Source: Paramesorhizobium salinisoli (GTDB lineage: Bacteria > Pseudomonadota > Alphaproteobacteria > Rhizobiales > Rhizobiaceae). From it: a stretch of 64,000 bases of DNA. Shown in pieces: positions 54,097 to 63,266 of the stretch. Both the position numbers and the translations under genes were made by a program. Numbering within the stretch: position 1 is the first letter of the stretch; each line of letters starts with the position of its first letter. The stretch is taken from positions 1-64,000 of the forward strand of contig NZ_QOZG01000008.1 in assembly GCF_003335045.1 (NCBI RefSeq). Reading direction: 5' to 3'. Below the pieces are notes generated by a model that saw only the letters and a program-made list of their open reading frames with translations, had not been told where the DNA came from and did no database searches.

Positions 54097-55400
54097 CCAA
54101 TTTTTCCCCCCGCGAGATCGTTTCCGAACTCGACCGCTTCATCATCGGCCAGAAGGACGCCAAGCGCGCCGTGGCCATCGCGCTGCGCAACCGCTGGCGC
54201 CGGCAGCAGCTCGAAGGGCAGATGCGCGAAGAGGTCATGCCGAAGAACATCCTGATGATCGGCCCCACTGGCGTCGGCAAGACGGAAATCTCGCGTCGGC
54301 TTGCCAAGCTCGCGGGCGCGCCGTTCATCAAGGTAGAGGCGACGAAATTCACCGAGGTGGGCTATGTCGGCCGCGATGTCGAACAGATCATCCGCGATCT
54401 GGTCGAGGTCGCCATCGGCCTGGTGCGCGAGAAGAAGCGCGACGAGGTCAAGGCCAAGGCGCATCTCAACGCGGAGGAACGCGTGCTCGATGCCCTCGTC
54501 GGCAAGACAGCGAGCCCGGCGACCCGCGATTCCTTCCGCAAAAAGCTGCGCGACGGGCTGCTTGACGACAAGGAGATCGAGGTCGAGGTTGCCGACACCG
54601 GTTCCGGCATGCCCAATTTCGAGATACCGGGAATGCCCGGCGCCAATATCGGCGTGCTCAATTTGAGCGATATGCTGGGCAAGGCGATGGGTGGACGCAC
54701 CAAGCTGCGCAAGACGTCGGTGAAAGAGTCCTACGCGCTGCTCATCAATGACGAGTCTGACAAGTTGCTCGATCAGGAACAGGTCGTGCAGGAAGCGTTG
54801 CGTTCCACCGAGGATGACGGCATCGTCTTTCTCGACGAGATCGACAAAATCGCGGCGCGGGATGGCGGCGGCGGAGCCGGCGTTTCGCGCGAAGGGGTTC
54901 AACGCGATCTGCTTCCGCTGGTCGAGGGCACCACGGTCGCAACGAAATATGGGCCGGTCAAGACGGATCACATCCTGTTCATCGCCTCTGGCGCGTTCCA
55001 CGTCTCCAAACCCTCGGACCTGCTTCCCGAGCTCCAGGGTCGCTTGCCGATCCGCGTTGAGCTCAACGCGCTGACGCGCGAGGATCTCCGCCGCATCCTG
55101 ACCGAAACCGAGGCGAGCCTGATCAAGCAATATATCGCGCTGCTGGCGACGGAAGACGTGACGCTCGAAATTACCGACGATGCCATCGATGCCCTGGCCG
55201 ACATCGCCGTCGATCTCAATTCCAGCATCGAGAATATCGGCGCTCGGCGATTGCAGACGGTGATGGAACGCGTGCTCGACGAGATCTCGTTCTCGGCTCC
55301 TGACAAGGGGGGCTCGTCCTTTTCCGTCGATGCGGAATATGTGCGCGAGCGGATAGGCGATCTTGCCAAGAATTCTGATCTGTCGCGCTTCATCCTGTAG
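54093..55400 (+). CDS. hslU: ATP-dependent protease ATPase subunit HslU
   Basis: 435 residues, AAA+ unfoldase. Walker [18 protein letters not shown] near residue 55, HslU-typical [23 protein letters not shown], Walker [14 protein letters not shown], and the C-terminal ending LSRFIL that docks into HslV. The I domain (about 110-245) is present. ATGA overlap with the GNAT gene. Followed by a strong terminator. Confidence 0.97.
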   Translation: MTNFSPREIVSELDRFIIGQKDAKRAVAIALRNRWRRQQLEGQMREEVMPKNILMIGPTGVGKTEISRRLAKLAGAPFIKVEATKFTEVGYVGRDVEQIIRDLVEVAIGLVREKKRDEVKAKAHLNAEERVLDALVGKTASPATRDSFRKKLRDGLLDDKEIEVEVADTGSGMPNFEIPGMPGANIGVLNLSDMLGKAMGGRTKLRKTSVKESYALLINDESDKLLDQEQVVQEALRSTEDDGIVFLDEIDKIAARDGGGGAGVSREGVQRDLLPLVEGTTVATKYGPVKTDHILFIASGAFHVSKPSDLLPELQGRLPIRVELNALTREDLRRILTETEASLIKQYIALLATEDVTLEITDDAIDALADIAVDLNSSIENIGARRLQTVMERVLDEISFSAPDKGGSSFSVDAEYVRERIGDLAKNSDLSRFIL

Positions 55401-55471
55401 AACGATCGGCACAGGGCGAAGCAGACATTATCGCCCTTTGTGTCTTTCCTGCATCGCAGGCAACTAATTGT

Positions 55472-55509
55472 AAAACCCCCTCGACTCGCGCCAGGGGGTT
55501 TTCTATTTT
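55472..55509 (+). terminator. Intrinsic terminator after hslU
   Basis: AAAACCCCCT and AGGGGGTTTT form a perfect 10-bp stem with an 11-nt loop, followed by CTATTTT. It ends the hslV-GNAT-hslU transcript. Confidence 0.87.
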
Positions 55510-55573
55510 CCGGCGACTTCCTTCTTTCGAATTTCAGGCCGCAACCGGCCTACCTTGGGGCAGACAGCACAGC

Positions 55574-56554
55574 ATGAAAAGCCGACTGAACCTCGTCGCC
55601 GGCATAGGCTTTCTTGCCGCGGCTATCATTCCGATCGCCCTTTGCGAGGCAGCGGGCGCGGCCACCCTAGTGCCTCCAGGCAACAGGCATGCCGAACAGC
55701 CGAACATTCCCGGCGCCTCCGCCAAGCGTACCCGCGAGCTGAAAACCACCTATGAAGCCAAATACCGCAAGATCTACAATCTCCTGAAAAATGACGGAGC
55801 TCTCCGCGGCAAGATCAAAAGCACCGCCGCCGCCTACGGCATAGATCCGATGCACATCGTCGGGGCCATCGTCGGCGAGCACACCTACAATGTCGATGTC
55901 TATGACAGGCTGCAGACTTATTACGTCAAGGCGATGGCCTATGTGCGCCAGGGCGTGAGCTTCGACTACAAGGGCGAATCGATCGGCGCTTTTGTGAAAA
56001 GACCTGAATTTTCGACCTGCGCGCAGTTCAAGGATAGCTATTCGCTGTGGGATTGCCGCGAAAATGTCTGGAACGCCAAGTTCAGGGGCAAGACCGTCGA
56101 CGGCAATGCCTATCCCGACAATCGCTTCAGCGCGGTCTTTTTCCAACCCTTCTATGCCGGACAGACCTTCGGCCTCGGTCAGATCAATCCGCTGACGGCA
56201 TTGCAGATGTCGGATATGGTCAACCGTATTTCAGGCCTGCCGAAGCTCGATGCCGACAGCGGGAACATCGTCTACAAGACGATCATGGATCCTGACCTGA
56301 CGCTGCCCTATGTCGCGGCCACATTGAAGCACGCAATCGATGCTTACCGGGAGATCGCCGATTTCGACATATCAGGCAATCCCGGCATCACCGCCACGCT
56401 TTACAACACCGGCGGCGCTGACAGCCGCGCCCGCGACCTTGCTAGGGAAAATGCCCGACGCAGGGTGGCGGGCGAGGCGCCGGCTTTGCCACAGGAAAAC
56501 TATTACGGCTGGCTGGTGAATTCCAAGCTCGATGAATTGAAGGCATTATTCTAG
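55574..56554 (+). CDS. DUF1402 family secreted protein
   Basis: 326 residues. An N-terminal hydrophobic segment (NLVAGIGFLAAAIIPIALCEAAGAA) looks like a signal peptide. The body has IDPMHIVGAIVGEHTYNVDVYD, FFQPFYAGQTFGLGQINPLTALQMSDMV and ATLKHAIDAYREIADFDISGNPGITATLYNTGG. The Glu in GEHTYN, the GLGQINPL segment and a late YNTGG resemble lytic transglycosylase motifs (E, GLxQI, YN.G), so a lysozyme-like fold is plausible. DUF1402 is a rhizobial family near hslU; its function is not established. Its TAG stop lies at the edge of a palindromic repeat. Confidence 0.75.
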   Translation: MKSRLNLVAGIGFLAAAIIPIALCEAAGAATLVPPGNRHAEQPNIPGASAKRTRELKTTYEAKYRKIYNLLKNDGALRGKIKSTAAAYGIDPMHIVGAIVGEHTYNVDVYDRLQTYYVKAMAYVRQGVSFDYKGESIGAFVKRPEFSTCAQFKDSYSLWDCRENVWNAKFRGKTVDGNAYPDNRFSAVFFQPFYAGQTFGLGQINPLTALQMSDMVNRISGLPKLDADSGNIVYKTIMDPDLTLPYVAATLKHAIDAYREIADFDISGNPGITATLYNTGGADSRARDLARENARRRVAGEAPALPQENYYGWLVNSKLDELKALF

Positions 56555-56657
56555 AGCGGAACCACTCTAAGCTATTGTTTGGAGCAATTCCGATGGGAAA
56601 AGCAGTTCCTGCTTTTCCCGGGAAAACTGCTTCGCACTTTTCCTGGAATTGCTCTAG
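56551..56657. repeat. Composite palindromic repeat overlapping two convergent stop codons
   Basis: CTAGAGC at 56551-56557 and GCTCTAG at 56651-56657 are the outer arms. Inside, GAGCAATTCC (56582-56591) pairs with GGAATTGCTC (56645-56654), and several GGGAAAAGC / GCTTTTCCC hairpins fill the core. The left arm contains the TAG stop of the DUF1402 gene and the right arm the TAG stop of the minus-strand XRE gene. It may also act as a convergent-gene terminator. Confidence 0.75.
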
Positions 56658-57034
56658 GAACGGATGGTCTTCCGGCGCTTCTTGGCCGCCTTGACCTGCT
56701 CGGTCAGGGAGAGGATCGTCTCGCGATCGATCATCCGGATGCCCGAAGCGATGATATTGGCGAGTTCGGTGGCTTCCGGCGGGAGGCCGGCGGTATCGAT
56801 CACCACGCGCGGATGGGAAATCGTCGCCAGTTGCTGCAACTCCTCGGCATCATCCCATATGATGTTGAAATAGGTGATGATCCGCTGCAGAAGATCCCAG
56901 GTTGGCTGGCCGCGCCTGCCATGTTCGAGCGCAGAGAGATAGGCTGCGGAAACGCCGATTTCCGCGGCCATGTCTTTTTGCGAGACGTTGCGCTCCTCGC
57001 GCAGTTCGCGCAGGCGCTTTCCAAATGGCGTCAT
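56654..57034 (-). CDS. XRE-family helix-turn-helix regulator
   Basis: 126 residues. An N-terminal Cro/CI-type HTH (about 5-60) has LREERNVSQKDMAAEIGVSAAYLSALEHGRRGQPTW; the rest is a helical tail (about 60-126) with ASGIRMIDRETILSLTEQVKAAKKRRK. A single-domain regulator of unknown target. It follows the Smr gene by 7 bp in the same direction, and is probably co-transcribed with mltA and smr. Its stop codon is supplied by the arm of a palindromic repeat. Confidence 0.85.
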   Translation of the reverse strand: MTPFGKRLRELREERNVSQKDMAAEIGVSAAYLSALEHGRRGQPTWDLLQRIITYFNIIWDDAEELQQLATISHPRVVIDTAGLPPEATELANIIASGIRMIDRETILSLTEQVKAAKKRRKTIRS

Positions 57035-57041
57035 GGCAGCG

Positions 57042-57695
57042 TCATGGCTCCTTCAAATCTCCCATCACCGTACGCCGGAGACGGACGTAAAGCGCGCCAT
57101 GCCCCCCATGATGCCGCGCGGCATCCTCATAGGCGCTGACCAGAATGCGAAAAGCCGGCGTCGAAAACCAGTGCGGCACCGCCTGGCGCAGTATGCCCTC
57201 GCTGCGCGATGACGATCCCTTGCCGGTGATCACCAGCACATGGCGCAGGCCGCGCGCCCGCGCATTCAGGAGAAAACCGTAGAGAAAATTATGCGCCTCA
57301 TGCTGCGTCATGCCGTGCAGATCGACCCGCGCCTCGATATCCAGCCTGCCTTTGGCAATCTTTCGATGCGTGGGCCTGTCGAGCGGATGAAGCGGGTAGG
57401 GCTCGCGAGGCTTTGTGACCTGTTTCGGTTCGGCACCGGATGCCGGAGCCGTTTTTTCGGCTTTCTCCGGCGGGGCCGACTGATGCCCGCCGATTTCCGC
57501 CTGCCAGAGATGGAAATCGTTCGGCTCCTTTGGCGGCTTCCTGCGCTGCGGCTTCAGCTTGCGGGCTGTGCGGGCGACGGTCTCCCAGAGAATGCGGTCT
57601 TCCGGCCGGAGCGGATCCCGCTCGGGGAGGCCCGGAAGGTCCGAAGCGCTTTTCGGTGATTTGTCTTTGAGGATTTTAGGTTTGGGGGGCTTCAT
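57042..57695 (-). CDS. Smr-domain protein
   Basis: 217 residues. The Smr domain (about 118-205) begins with ARVDLHGMTQHEAHNFL and has HVLVITGKGSSSRSEGILRQAVPHW. The N-terminal about 100 residues are Lys/Pro-rich and low-complexity, likely disordered and nucleic-acid binding. Smr domains are nucleases (nicking or RNA cleavage) linked to MutS2 or stand-alone; this is the stand-alone (YdaL-like) type. It lies 3 bp after mltA. Confidence 0.87.
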   Translation of the reverse strand: MKPPKPKILKDKSPKSASDLPGLPERDPLRPEDRILWETVARTARKLKPQRRKPPKEPNDFHLWQAEIGGHQSAPPEKAEKTAPASGAEPKQVTKPREPYPLHPLDRPTHRKIAKGRLDIEARVDLHGMTQHEAHNFLYGFLLNARARGLRHVLVITGKGSSSRSEGILRQAVPHWFSTPAFRILVSAYEDAARHHGGHGALYVRLRRTVMGDLKEP

Positions 57696-57698
57696 GAT

Positions 57699-58793
57699 TC
57701 ACCCCTCTATCAGCGTGCGTGGCACCAGCACATAGAAATCAGCCCTGTTGCGGATCACACCGGCGATTTCGCCAGCAGCAGCGCCGGAACCGGCGAAGAG
57801 ATCCCCTCGGGCGGGGCCTGTGATAGCCGAACCGGTATCCTGAGCGATCATCAGGCGGCGAAAGCCGGTAGCCCTGTCAGGATCGAAAGCCCGCAAATCC
57901 GGCGCATCGATAAAAACGGGCGTGCCGAAGGTATGGAGAATGCGATCGACGGCGATGGAACGCCCCGGCGTCAGCGGAACCTTGGCGGCAGCGATCGGGC
58001 CGAGTTCCGCATCCTCGACAGGCGCTTCGCGAAAGAAGATATAAGACCGATTTTGCCAGAGGATTTCGTGGATGCGGTGCGGATTCCTGGCGAACCATGC
58101 GCGTATCGACTGCATGGTCACATCACGCTCGCGCAATTCACCTGCTTCAATCAATGTCCGCCCCGGACCGGTAAAGGGATGGCCTGATTTGGCGGCATAG
58201 GTGATGCGTCTCATGGTGCCATCCGGCATGTTCAGCCGTGCGGCGCCCTGCACATGGGCGAAGAAGGCATCGACCGGGTCCTCGACATAGGCTATTTCGA
58301 GGGCCCGCCCATCAACGGCTCCGCTTTCGATGGCGCGGCGGTCGTGATATTCCGTCAGACCGTCCTGGCTCTCACGGGCAAAGACGAAGGACGGCGCGAT
58401 ATGAGGGGGGCGGCTTAGATCATCAATCTCAAGGAGATCGTCGGGTTTTCGATAAAAAGGCACGCGAAATCGACCGGTTTTTACAGGCGATGCGGCGATT
58501 TCTGGCTCGTAAAAACCGGTTACAAATCCTTTTTCACCACTTTCGTCCTGCAAAAGGCAGGGACGGAAATTCTTTTCGAAGAAATCGCGCGCAGTAACGG
58601 CTGGTCTTTCACGCGCGACAGCGAAAATCGGCGTCAGTGATTCGAACGCAATGCCAAGGCTGCCGCTGCGATAAGGCTTCTCCAGAACGCGGAAGGCCGA
58701 ACGGCGGAACGCAGCGAAAGCGCCCAAGTGATCGTCTTCATGCCAACCGGGACAGTCCGCGTAGTCTAATGGCCTGAAAAGGCTGGACAGCAT
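57699..58793 (-). CDS. mltA: MltA-domain membrane-bound lytic transglycosylase A
   Basis: 364 residues. The MltA domain has GFVTGFYEPEIAAS near the N-terminal third and the 3D domain near the C-terminus, with RLMIAQDTGSAITGPARGDLFAGSG, where the Asp in GDLF is the catalytic acid. It cleaves peptidoglycan to anhydromuropeptides, which fits the AmgK-MurU recycling genes at 33-35 kb. A clear signal peptide or lipobox is not visible at this start (MLSSLFRPLDYADCP), so export or the true start is open. It lies 54 bp after the Tim44 gene. Confidence 0.87.
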   Translation of the reverse strand: MLSSLFRPLDYADCPGWHEDDHLGAFAAFRRSAFRVLEKPYRSGSLGIAFESLTPIFAVARERPAVTARDFFEKNFRPCLLQDESGEKGFVTGFYEPEIAASPVKTGRFRVPFYRKPDDLLEIDDLSRPPHIAPSFVFARESQDGLTEYHDRRAIESGAVDGRALEIAYVEDPVDAFFAHVQGAARLNMPDGTMRRITYAAKSGHPFTGPGRTLIEAGELRERDVTMQSIRAWFARNPHRIHEILWQNRSYIFFREAPVEDAELGPIAAAKVPLTPGRSIAVDRILHTFGTPVFIDAPDLRAFDPDRATGFRRLMIAQDTGSAITGPARGDLFAGSGAAAGEIAGVIRNRADFYVLVPRTLIEG

Positions 58794-58847
58794 CGCCGGT
58801 CATCCCGCTCCAGTTCTCTACAGGGTCTGTTCATCCGCTTGGCAGGA

Positions 58848-59546
58848 TCAATCCTCGGCTTCCGTGGCCACAAGCCTCCAATTGGGATCGCGGGAGCGGG
58901 TGTCGCGCGCGAACGTCCAGACATCCTTGATTTCGGCCACGGTATCCGGGTCACCGTCGATGACCTTGCCGTCCTTGTCGAGCGTGGCCGAGATCAGCTG
59001 ACTGACGATGCGGACCGTGACATGCGCCTCGCTGCCCTTCATTTCGGCGCCGACGATATCGGCCTTGTCTATCCCGACGAAGGAGGAATTGACCTTTTCG
59101 CCGCGGGCTTCGCGTTCGGTAATGGCCGAGACAAACCCGTCATAGACGTCCTTGGAAAGAAGAGTTTTCAAGGCTTTGCGGTCACCATCGGCAAAGGACA
59201 TGACGATCATCTCATAGGCCATCTTGGCGCCATCGACAAAACCCGCCGGGTCGAAAGCCGGATCGGCGGCGCGAATTGCGCGCAAGCCCTCATTGAGCGG
59301 TGTCCCCGCCGGCGAAACCGCATCGATGCTGCCGAAGTCCTTTTCCGCCGCGTCGGGCCGGCGCGGCAGGGCGACGACATTGTCACCGTTGGCGGCCGGT
59401 TTCGGGGCGTCCTTGCTGCGGGCGGCATAGGGATCGAAAGGGGGACGCTCGCTGCCGGTGCGGCGGCCAAGAACATTGCGTAGCTGGAGGAAGATGACCA
59501 CCGCCGCCACGAAGAAGAATATCGTCCCGAAATCAAAGAATTCCAT
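58848..59546 (-). CDS. Tim44/TimA-domain inner-membrane protein
   Basis: 232 residues. An N-terminal anchor (MEFFDFGTIFFFVAAVVIFLQL) precedes a disordered linker (about 28-75) and a C-terminal Tim44-like domain (about 85-232) with AYEMIVMSFADGDRKALKTLLSKDVYDGFV and TFARDTRSRDPNWRLVATE. In Caulobacter a homologue (TimA) is membrane-bound; its role is unclear. An ATG four codons earlier is possible. Divergent from fxsA and, in rhizobia, typically beside secB. Confidence 0.87.
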   Translation of the reverse strand: MEFFDFGTIFFFVAAVVIFLQLRNVLGRRTGSERPPFDPYAARSKDAPKPAANGDNVVALPRRPDAAEKDFGSIDAVSPAGTPLNEGLRAIRAADPAFDPAGFVDGAKMAYEMIVMSFADGDRKALKTLLSKDVYDGFVSAITEREARGEKVNSSFVGIDKADIVGAEMKGSEAHVTVRIVSQLISATLDKDGKVIDGDPDTVAEIKDVWTFARDTRSRDPNWRLVATEAED

Positions 59547-59744
59547 ACCGTCTGCCAATCATGAGCCAATCATGGGATGTGAACCGGCGCGCTTGCGGCC
59601 CATCATCGAAATTGCAACGAAGCTTGAAAAACATATAGTCCGGCACGTTGAATCATTCAAATGCCGATCGCCAGTTCATATCTAATGGATAAAGAAGGAT
59701 TAGCCTTCAAGAATTGTATTTTTTCAACCGAAAGGTCGGATCGC

Positions 59745-60293
59745 GTGCCATCTTCTCTCACTCCGCTTCTCCTTCTGGCAATGCCGTTCGTGGAAATCGC
59801 GGGTTTTGTAATCGTCGGCAGCCATATCGGTGTGCTTGCAACCCTTGCTCTGGTGGTGCTCAGCGCCATGCTCGGGTTCGCTCTTCTGCGCATCCAGGGC
59901 TTCAGCCTGCTGCAGAGGATCAGGGCGGAAGCGGCGGCGGGACGGATTCCCGACCGCGAACTGGTGCATGGCGCAATGCTGGTGCTGGCAGCGATCCTTC
60001 TGATCATCCCCGGCTTTTTCAGCGATATCTGTGGGCTTCTGCTTTTCATCCCGCCACTCCGCGAACTCGTGTGGCGCCATCTTTCGCGCAGCGGCGTCAT
60101 CGTCACGATGGGCGGCAGAGGTCCGGTCAGGTACGGGCGCGGCTATGATGCGGGGAAAAATCCGAGCGATCGGACTTCAGGCAACCCGGCGGGTAGACGC
60201 GAGGGTGACCGGGTCATCGACCTCGATCCGGAGGATTATTCGCGCAAGCCGGATCCCAACTCGCCGTGGCGCGGGGACCGCAACCAGGAATAA
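59745..60293 (+). CDS. fxsA: FxsA family membrane protein
   Basis: About 182 residues from the GTG of MPSSLTPLLLLAMPF, with GAAAGGTCGGA before it. An ATG 20 codons upstream is an alternative but adds only a polar leader. Three or four membrane segments: LLLLAMPFVEIAGFVIVG, TLALVVLSAMLGFALL and MLVLAAILLIIPGFFSD, then a cytoplasmic Arg/Gly-rich tail. FxsA (YtzA/UPF0716) was found as a suppressor of phage T7 exclusion by F; its normal role is unknown. Confidence 0.85.
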   Translation: MPSSLTPLLLLAMPFVEIAGFVIVGSHIGVLATLALVVLSAMLGFALLRIQGFSLLQRIRAEAAAGRIPDRELVHGAMLVLAAILLIIPGFFSDICGLLLFIPPLRELVWRHLSRSGVIVTMGGRGPVRYGRGYDAGKNPSDRTSGNPAGRREGDRVIDLDPEDYSRKPDPNSPWRGDRNQE

Positions 60294-60418
60294 ACCAAAG
60301 GTTGTAACGCGCTAAAAATACACGCCCGCGACTTCTTGCCTCGCCGGGCAGCACATGCTAGCCAACCCAATCCACTTCCAGGCCGTGACGGTCATTCCTA
60401 AAGAGAGGTCTCCTGACG

Positions 60419-60928
60419 ATGGCAAAGACGCCAAGCGAAACAACAGCGACGGCTGGCGAAGCAAAGAATGGCAATGGCGCGAGCATGGAGCCGTCGTTGA
60501 ACATCCTGGCGCAGTATGTGAAGGATCTCTCCTTTGAAAGCCCCGGCGCACCGCTTTCGCTGCGTCCGCGCGACAAGGCTCCCTCGATCAACATCAATGT
60601 CAATGTCGGCGCCAATCCGATCGCCGAAGGCGACTTCGATGTCGTGCTGACGCTCACCGCACAGGCGGGCGAGGGCAAGGACGTTCTGTTCAATGTCGAG
60701 CTCGTCTATGGCGGCGTCTTCCGCATTCAGGGCGTGCCGCAGGAGCATATGCTGCCGCTGCTCTTCATTGAATGCCCGCGGCTGCTTTTCCCGTTTGCCC
60801 GTCAGATCATTGCCGAGGCGACCCGCAATGGCGGCTTCCCGCCGCTGATGATCGATCCGATCGATTTTGCACAGATGTTCCAGCAGCGCATGGCTGAAGA
60901 ACAGGCCAAGGCGGCCGTGAAGAGCTGA
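60419..60928 (+). CDS. secB: Protein-export chaperone SecB
   Basis: 169 residues. [18 protein letters not shown] and [29 protein letters not shown] are SecB hallmarks, followed by [56 protein letters not shown]. It keeps precursors unfolded and hands them to SecA. The acidic C-terminus is replaced by [14 protein letters not shown] here. AGAGGTCTCC lies upstream. Followed by a bidirectional terminator. Confidence 0.97.
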   Translation: MAKTPSETTATAGEAKNGNGASMEPSLNILAQYVKDLSFESPGAPLSLRPRDKAPSININVNVGANPIAEGDFDVVLTLTAQAGEGKDVLFNVELVYGGVFRIQGVPQEHMLPLLFIECPRLLFPFARQIIAEATRNGGFPPLMIDPIDFAQMFQQRMAEEQAKAAVKS

Positions 60929-60971
60929 TAGCCGGTCAACCCGGCGGAATATTTCCGTTGATCCAATCTGT

Positions 60972-60997
60972 AAAAGCCCGGCACTGCCGGGCTTTTT
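60972..60997. terminator. Bidirectional terminator overlapping the dnaQ stop
   Basis: AAAAGCCCGGC and GCCGGGCTTTT form a perfect 11-bp stem around ACT, with T-tracts on both sides. The dnaQ TAA (60996-60998, minus) sits in the T-tract of the plus-strand terminator. It serves convergent secB and dnaQ. Confidence 0.87.
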
Positions 60998-61721
60998 ATT
61001 GGCTCTGTTCGGTGACTTCGGCGAATTTCGCCCAGATCGCCTTTGAGCCTATTTTCTCGACCAGCGCGGCGTGCGCCATTTGCTGCATCGGTGACAGGCG
61101 GGAAGGCAGCGGCTCTGGCCGTGCCCCTATGATGACAATGGTGTCTTCCCTGGCCGCGCCCCCCCTGGCGCCACGGGAATCGCTGTCGATGGTCAGGCCG
61201 AGTGCGGCCTGCTTTCCACCGATCAGCTCGATATAGACTTCCGCCAATATCTCCGAATCGAGGAGCGCGCCGTGCAGCGTGCGGTGGCTGTTGTCTATGC
61301 CGTAGCGCCGGCAAAGCGCGTCGAGCGAATTGGGGCCCATGGGGTGCCGGCGCCGGGCGAGCGCCAGCGTATCCACGACGCGCTCTGCCGCTATGGGCGG
61401 TTGGCCGATGCGGTCGAGTTCGGCATTGATGAAGCCCATATCGAAGGTGGCGTTATGGGCGATCAGCTTGGCCCCATCGAAAAAATCCAGAAAATCATTG
61501 ACGATTTCGGAGAAGGTCGGCTTGTCCTGCAGTTGTTCGTTGCTGATGCCGTGGATCGCGAGGGCTTCCGGATGAACGGCGCGGCCTTGCGGATTGATGA
61601 ACATATGAAAGGTCCGGCCCGTTGGAAAGCGGTTGACGAGCTCGACGCCACCGATCTCGATGACACGGTCCTGGAGCCGGTCAAGACCGGTCGTTTCCGT
61701 ATCGAAGACGATCTCCCGCAT
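60996..61721 (-). CDS. dnaQ: DNA polymerase III epsilon subunit (proofreading exonuclease)
   Basis: 241 residues, DEDDh exonuclease. ExoI is EIVFDTETTGLDRL (Asp7, Glu9), ExoII is LIAHNATFDMGFINAEL, and ExoIII is RTLHGALLDSEILAEVYIEL. The C-terminus (about 185-241) lacks an obvious clamp motif but has the alpha-binding tail (about 210-241). Its 3' end lies in the shared terminator. coaE is 85 bp upstream on the same strand. Confidence 0.96.
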   Translation of the reverse strand: MREIVFDTETTGLDRLQDRVIEIGGVELVNRFPTGRTFHMFINPQGRAVHPEALAIHGISNEQLQDKPTFSEIVNDFLDFFDGAKLIAHNATFDMGFINAELDRIGQPPIAAERVVDTLALARRRHPMGPNSLDALCRRYGIDNSHRTLHGALLDSEILAEVYIELIGGKQAALGLTIDSDSRGARGGAAREDTIVIIGARPEPLPSRLSPMQQMAHAALVEKIGSKAIWAKFAEVTEQSQ

Positions 61722-61772
61722 GATCAGGCCTTTCCCAAAGAATCAGTGCTTCCAGAATCGCCGCAGAATCAC

Positions 61773-61805
61773 CCGACATGGGGCCGCGCGCAAGCGGCAT
61801 GTCGG
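61773..61805 (-). other. Stable stem-loop between coaE and dnaQ
   Basis: CCGACAT...ATGTCGG with inner GCCGC / GCGGC makes a strong hairpin just past the coaE stop, with no T-tract. It could stabilise mRNA 3' ends or attenuate dnaQ. Only the inverted symmetry is seen. Confidence 0.45.
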
Positions 61806-61806
61806 C

Positions 61807-62400
61807 TTATCCAGCGGCCTCTTCCCTTAATTGGCGGATAATCGCAGCCACCTGATGGCGCGCGGCGGCCAATCCGCTGCCGGTATCCACGATGAAATCC
61901 GCACGCATGCGTTTTTCGGCATCGGCCATCTGGCTGGCAAGAATGGCGTCGAACTTTGCCGAGTTCATGCCTTCCCGCGCTAGGACGCGCTGCCGCTGCA
62001 CCTCGGGCGGAGCGGAAACGACGACGATCCTGTCGACACGCTCCTCACCGCCCGTCTCCAGGAGAAGCGGAATGTCTAGGACCGCGATATCCGCCCCGGC
62101 CTTTCCAGCGTTCTCAAGAAAGGCTTGTTCTTCCTGGCGAACGAGCGGATGCACGATCGCCTCAAGCTTCTTCATTGCATCAGGCTGGCCCAGGACAGCG
62201 GCCGAAAGCTTTTGCCTGTCGACCGCGTGTTCCCGCGTCGTACCGGGGAAGGCGGCCTCGATCAGGGGAACGGCACGGCCGGAATAAAGCCGATGCACGG
62301 CTTCGTCCGCACTATAAACGGGAATGCCGGCATCCGCGAACATCTGCGCGGTCGTCGTTTTTCCCATGCCTATGGAACCGGTCAGGCCGAGGATAATCAC
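61807..62400 (-). CDS. coaE: Dephospho-CoA kinase
   Basis: 197 residues. P-loop [20 protein letters not shown] at the N-terminus, [14 protein letters not shown], and [31 protein letters not shown] are all conserved. Last step of CoA synthesis. It overlaps aroE by 4 nt (ATGA). Confidence 0.95.
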   Translation of the reverse strand: MIILGLTGSIGMGKTTTAQMFADAGIPVYSADEAVHRLYSGRAVPLIEAAFPGTTREHAVDRQKLSAAVLGQPDAMKKLEAIVHPLVRQEEQAFLENAGKAGADIAVLDIPLLLETGGEERVDRIVVVSAPPEVQRQRVLAREGMNSAKFDAILASQMADAEKRMRADFIVDTGSGLAAARHQVAAIIRQLREEAAG

Positions 62401-63266
62401 TTTGATGTCTCTTGCTGGCTCTGGTGTGGCTTAGCCATGTCGGCGAGGATATGGGCGCGCAATTCCTGCGTCACGTTGGGCCGCACACCGAACCAGTGTT
62501 CGAAACCGGGCACGGCCTGATGCAGGAGCATGCCGAGACCGTCGACCGTCTTGAGGCCGGCATCGCCGGCAAGCCGGAGAAAAGGGGTTTCGAGCGGGAC
62601 GTAGACGATATCCGTGACGATCGTTTCCGGATCGGCTTTCGACAGATCGAGCGCGAGTTCCCGTCCGCCATGGCCTTCCATGCCAAGCGGCGTCGTGTTG
62701 ATGATGACGCCCGATGCAGCAACGAAATTCTGCGCTTCGCTCCAGTCATGCGCCGAAACGCCCGAGCCAAAATGATCGGCAACATCCCGGGCACGCGCCA
62801 GCGTCCGGTTGGCGATATGGATATGGCCGATGCCGCGGCTTTTCAGGGCGTGGACGATGGCGCGGCTGGCGCCGCCGGCGCCGAGCACCAGTGCCGTATC
62901 AGTGTCGTCCCAGTCTTTGGCGTATTCATCGAGATTGGCGGCAAAGCCATAGGCGTCCGTGTTGCCGCCATGGAGCCGGTCGTGCTCGAACCAGAGCGTA
63001 TTGACCGCGCCGATGGCCTCCGCCGCGCTATCATGCCTCTCACAAAGCGCGAAAGCCGTTTCCTTGTGTGGAATCGTGACATTGCCGCCGGCATAGAACT
63101 TGTCCCTCAGCGAGAAGAGGAATGCCGGAAACGCTTCGGGCGCGGTCTCGATAGCTTCATAGGAGCCTTCCAGCCCATACGCTTTCAGCCAGAAGCCGTG
63201 GATGAGCGGCGACCGCGAATGCCTGATGGGGAAGCCGGTGACGAAGGCTCTGGCGGGTTCAGCCAT
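62397..63266 (-). CDS. aroE: Shikimate dehydrogenase
   Basis: 289 residues. [20 protein letters not shown] binds shikimate; [11 protein letters not shown] holds the catalytic Lys; the NADP loop is [17 protein letters not shown], followed by NRTLARA. It reduces dehydroshikimate in aromatic synthesis. The start is the ATG of [11 protein letters not shown]; the frame runs 50 codons upstream inside maf. It overlaps maf by 8 nt. Confidence 0.95.
   Translation of the reverse strand: MAEPARAFVTGFPIRHSRSPLIHGFWLKAYGLEGSYEAIETAPEAFPAFLFSLRDKFYAGGNVTIPHKETAFALCERHDSAAEAIGAVNTLWFEHDRLHGGNTDAYGFAANLDEYAKDWDDTDTALVLGAGGASRAIVHALKSRGIGHIHIANRTLARARDVADHFGSGVSAHDWSEAQNFVAASGVIINTTPLGMEGHGGRELALDLSKADPETIVTDIVYVPLETPFLRLAGDAGLKTVDGLGMLLHQAVPGFEHWFGVRPNVTQELRAHILADMAKPHQSQQETSK

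Noticed and set aside
54072-55412. A 446-codon minus-strand frame opposite hslU
   Set aside because: It covers hslU almost exactly and arises from its codon bias.
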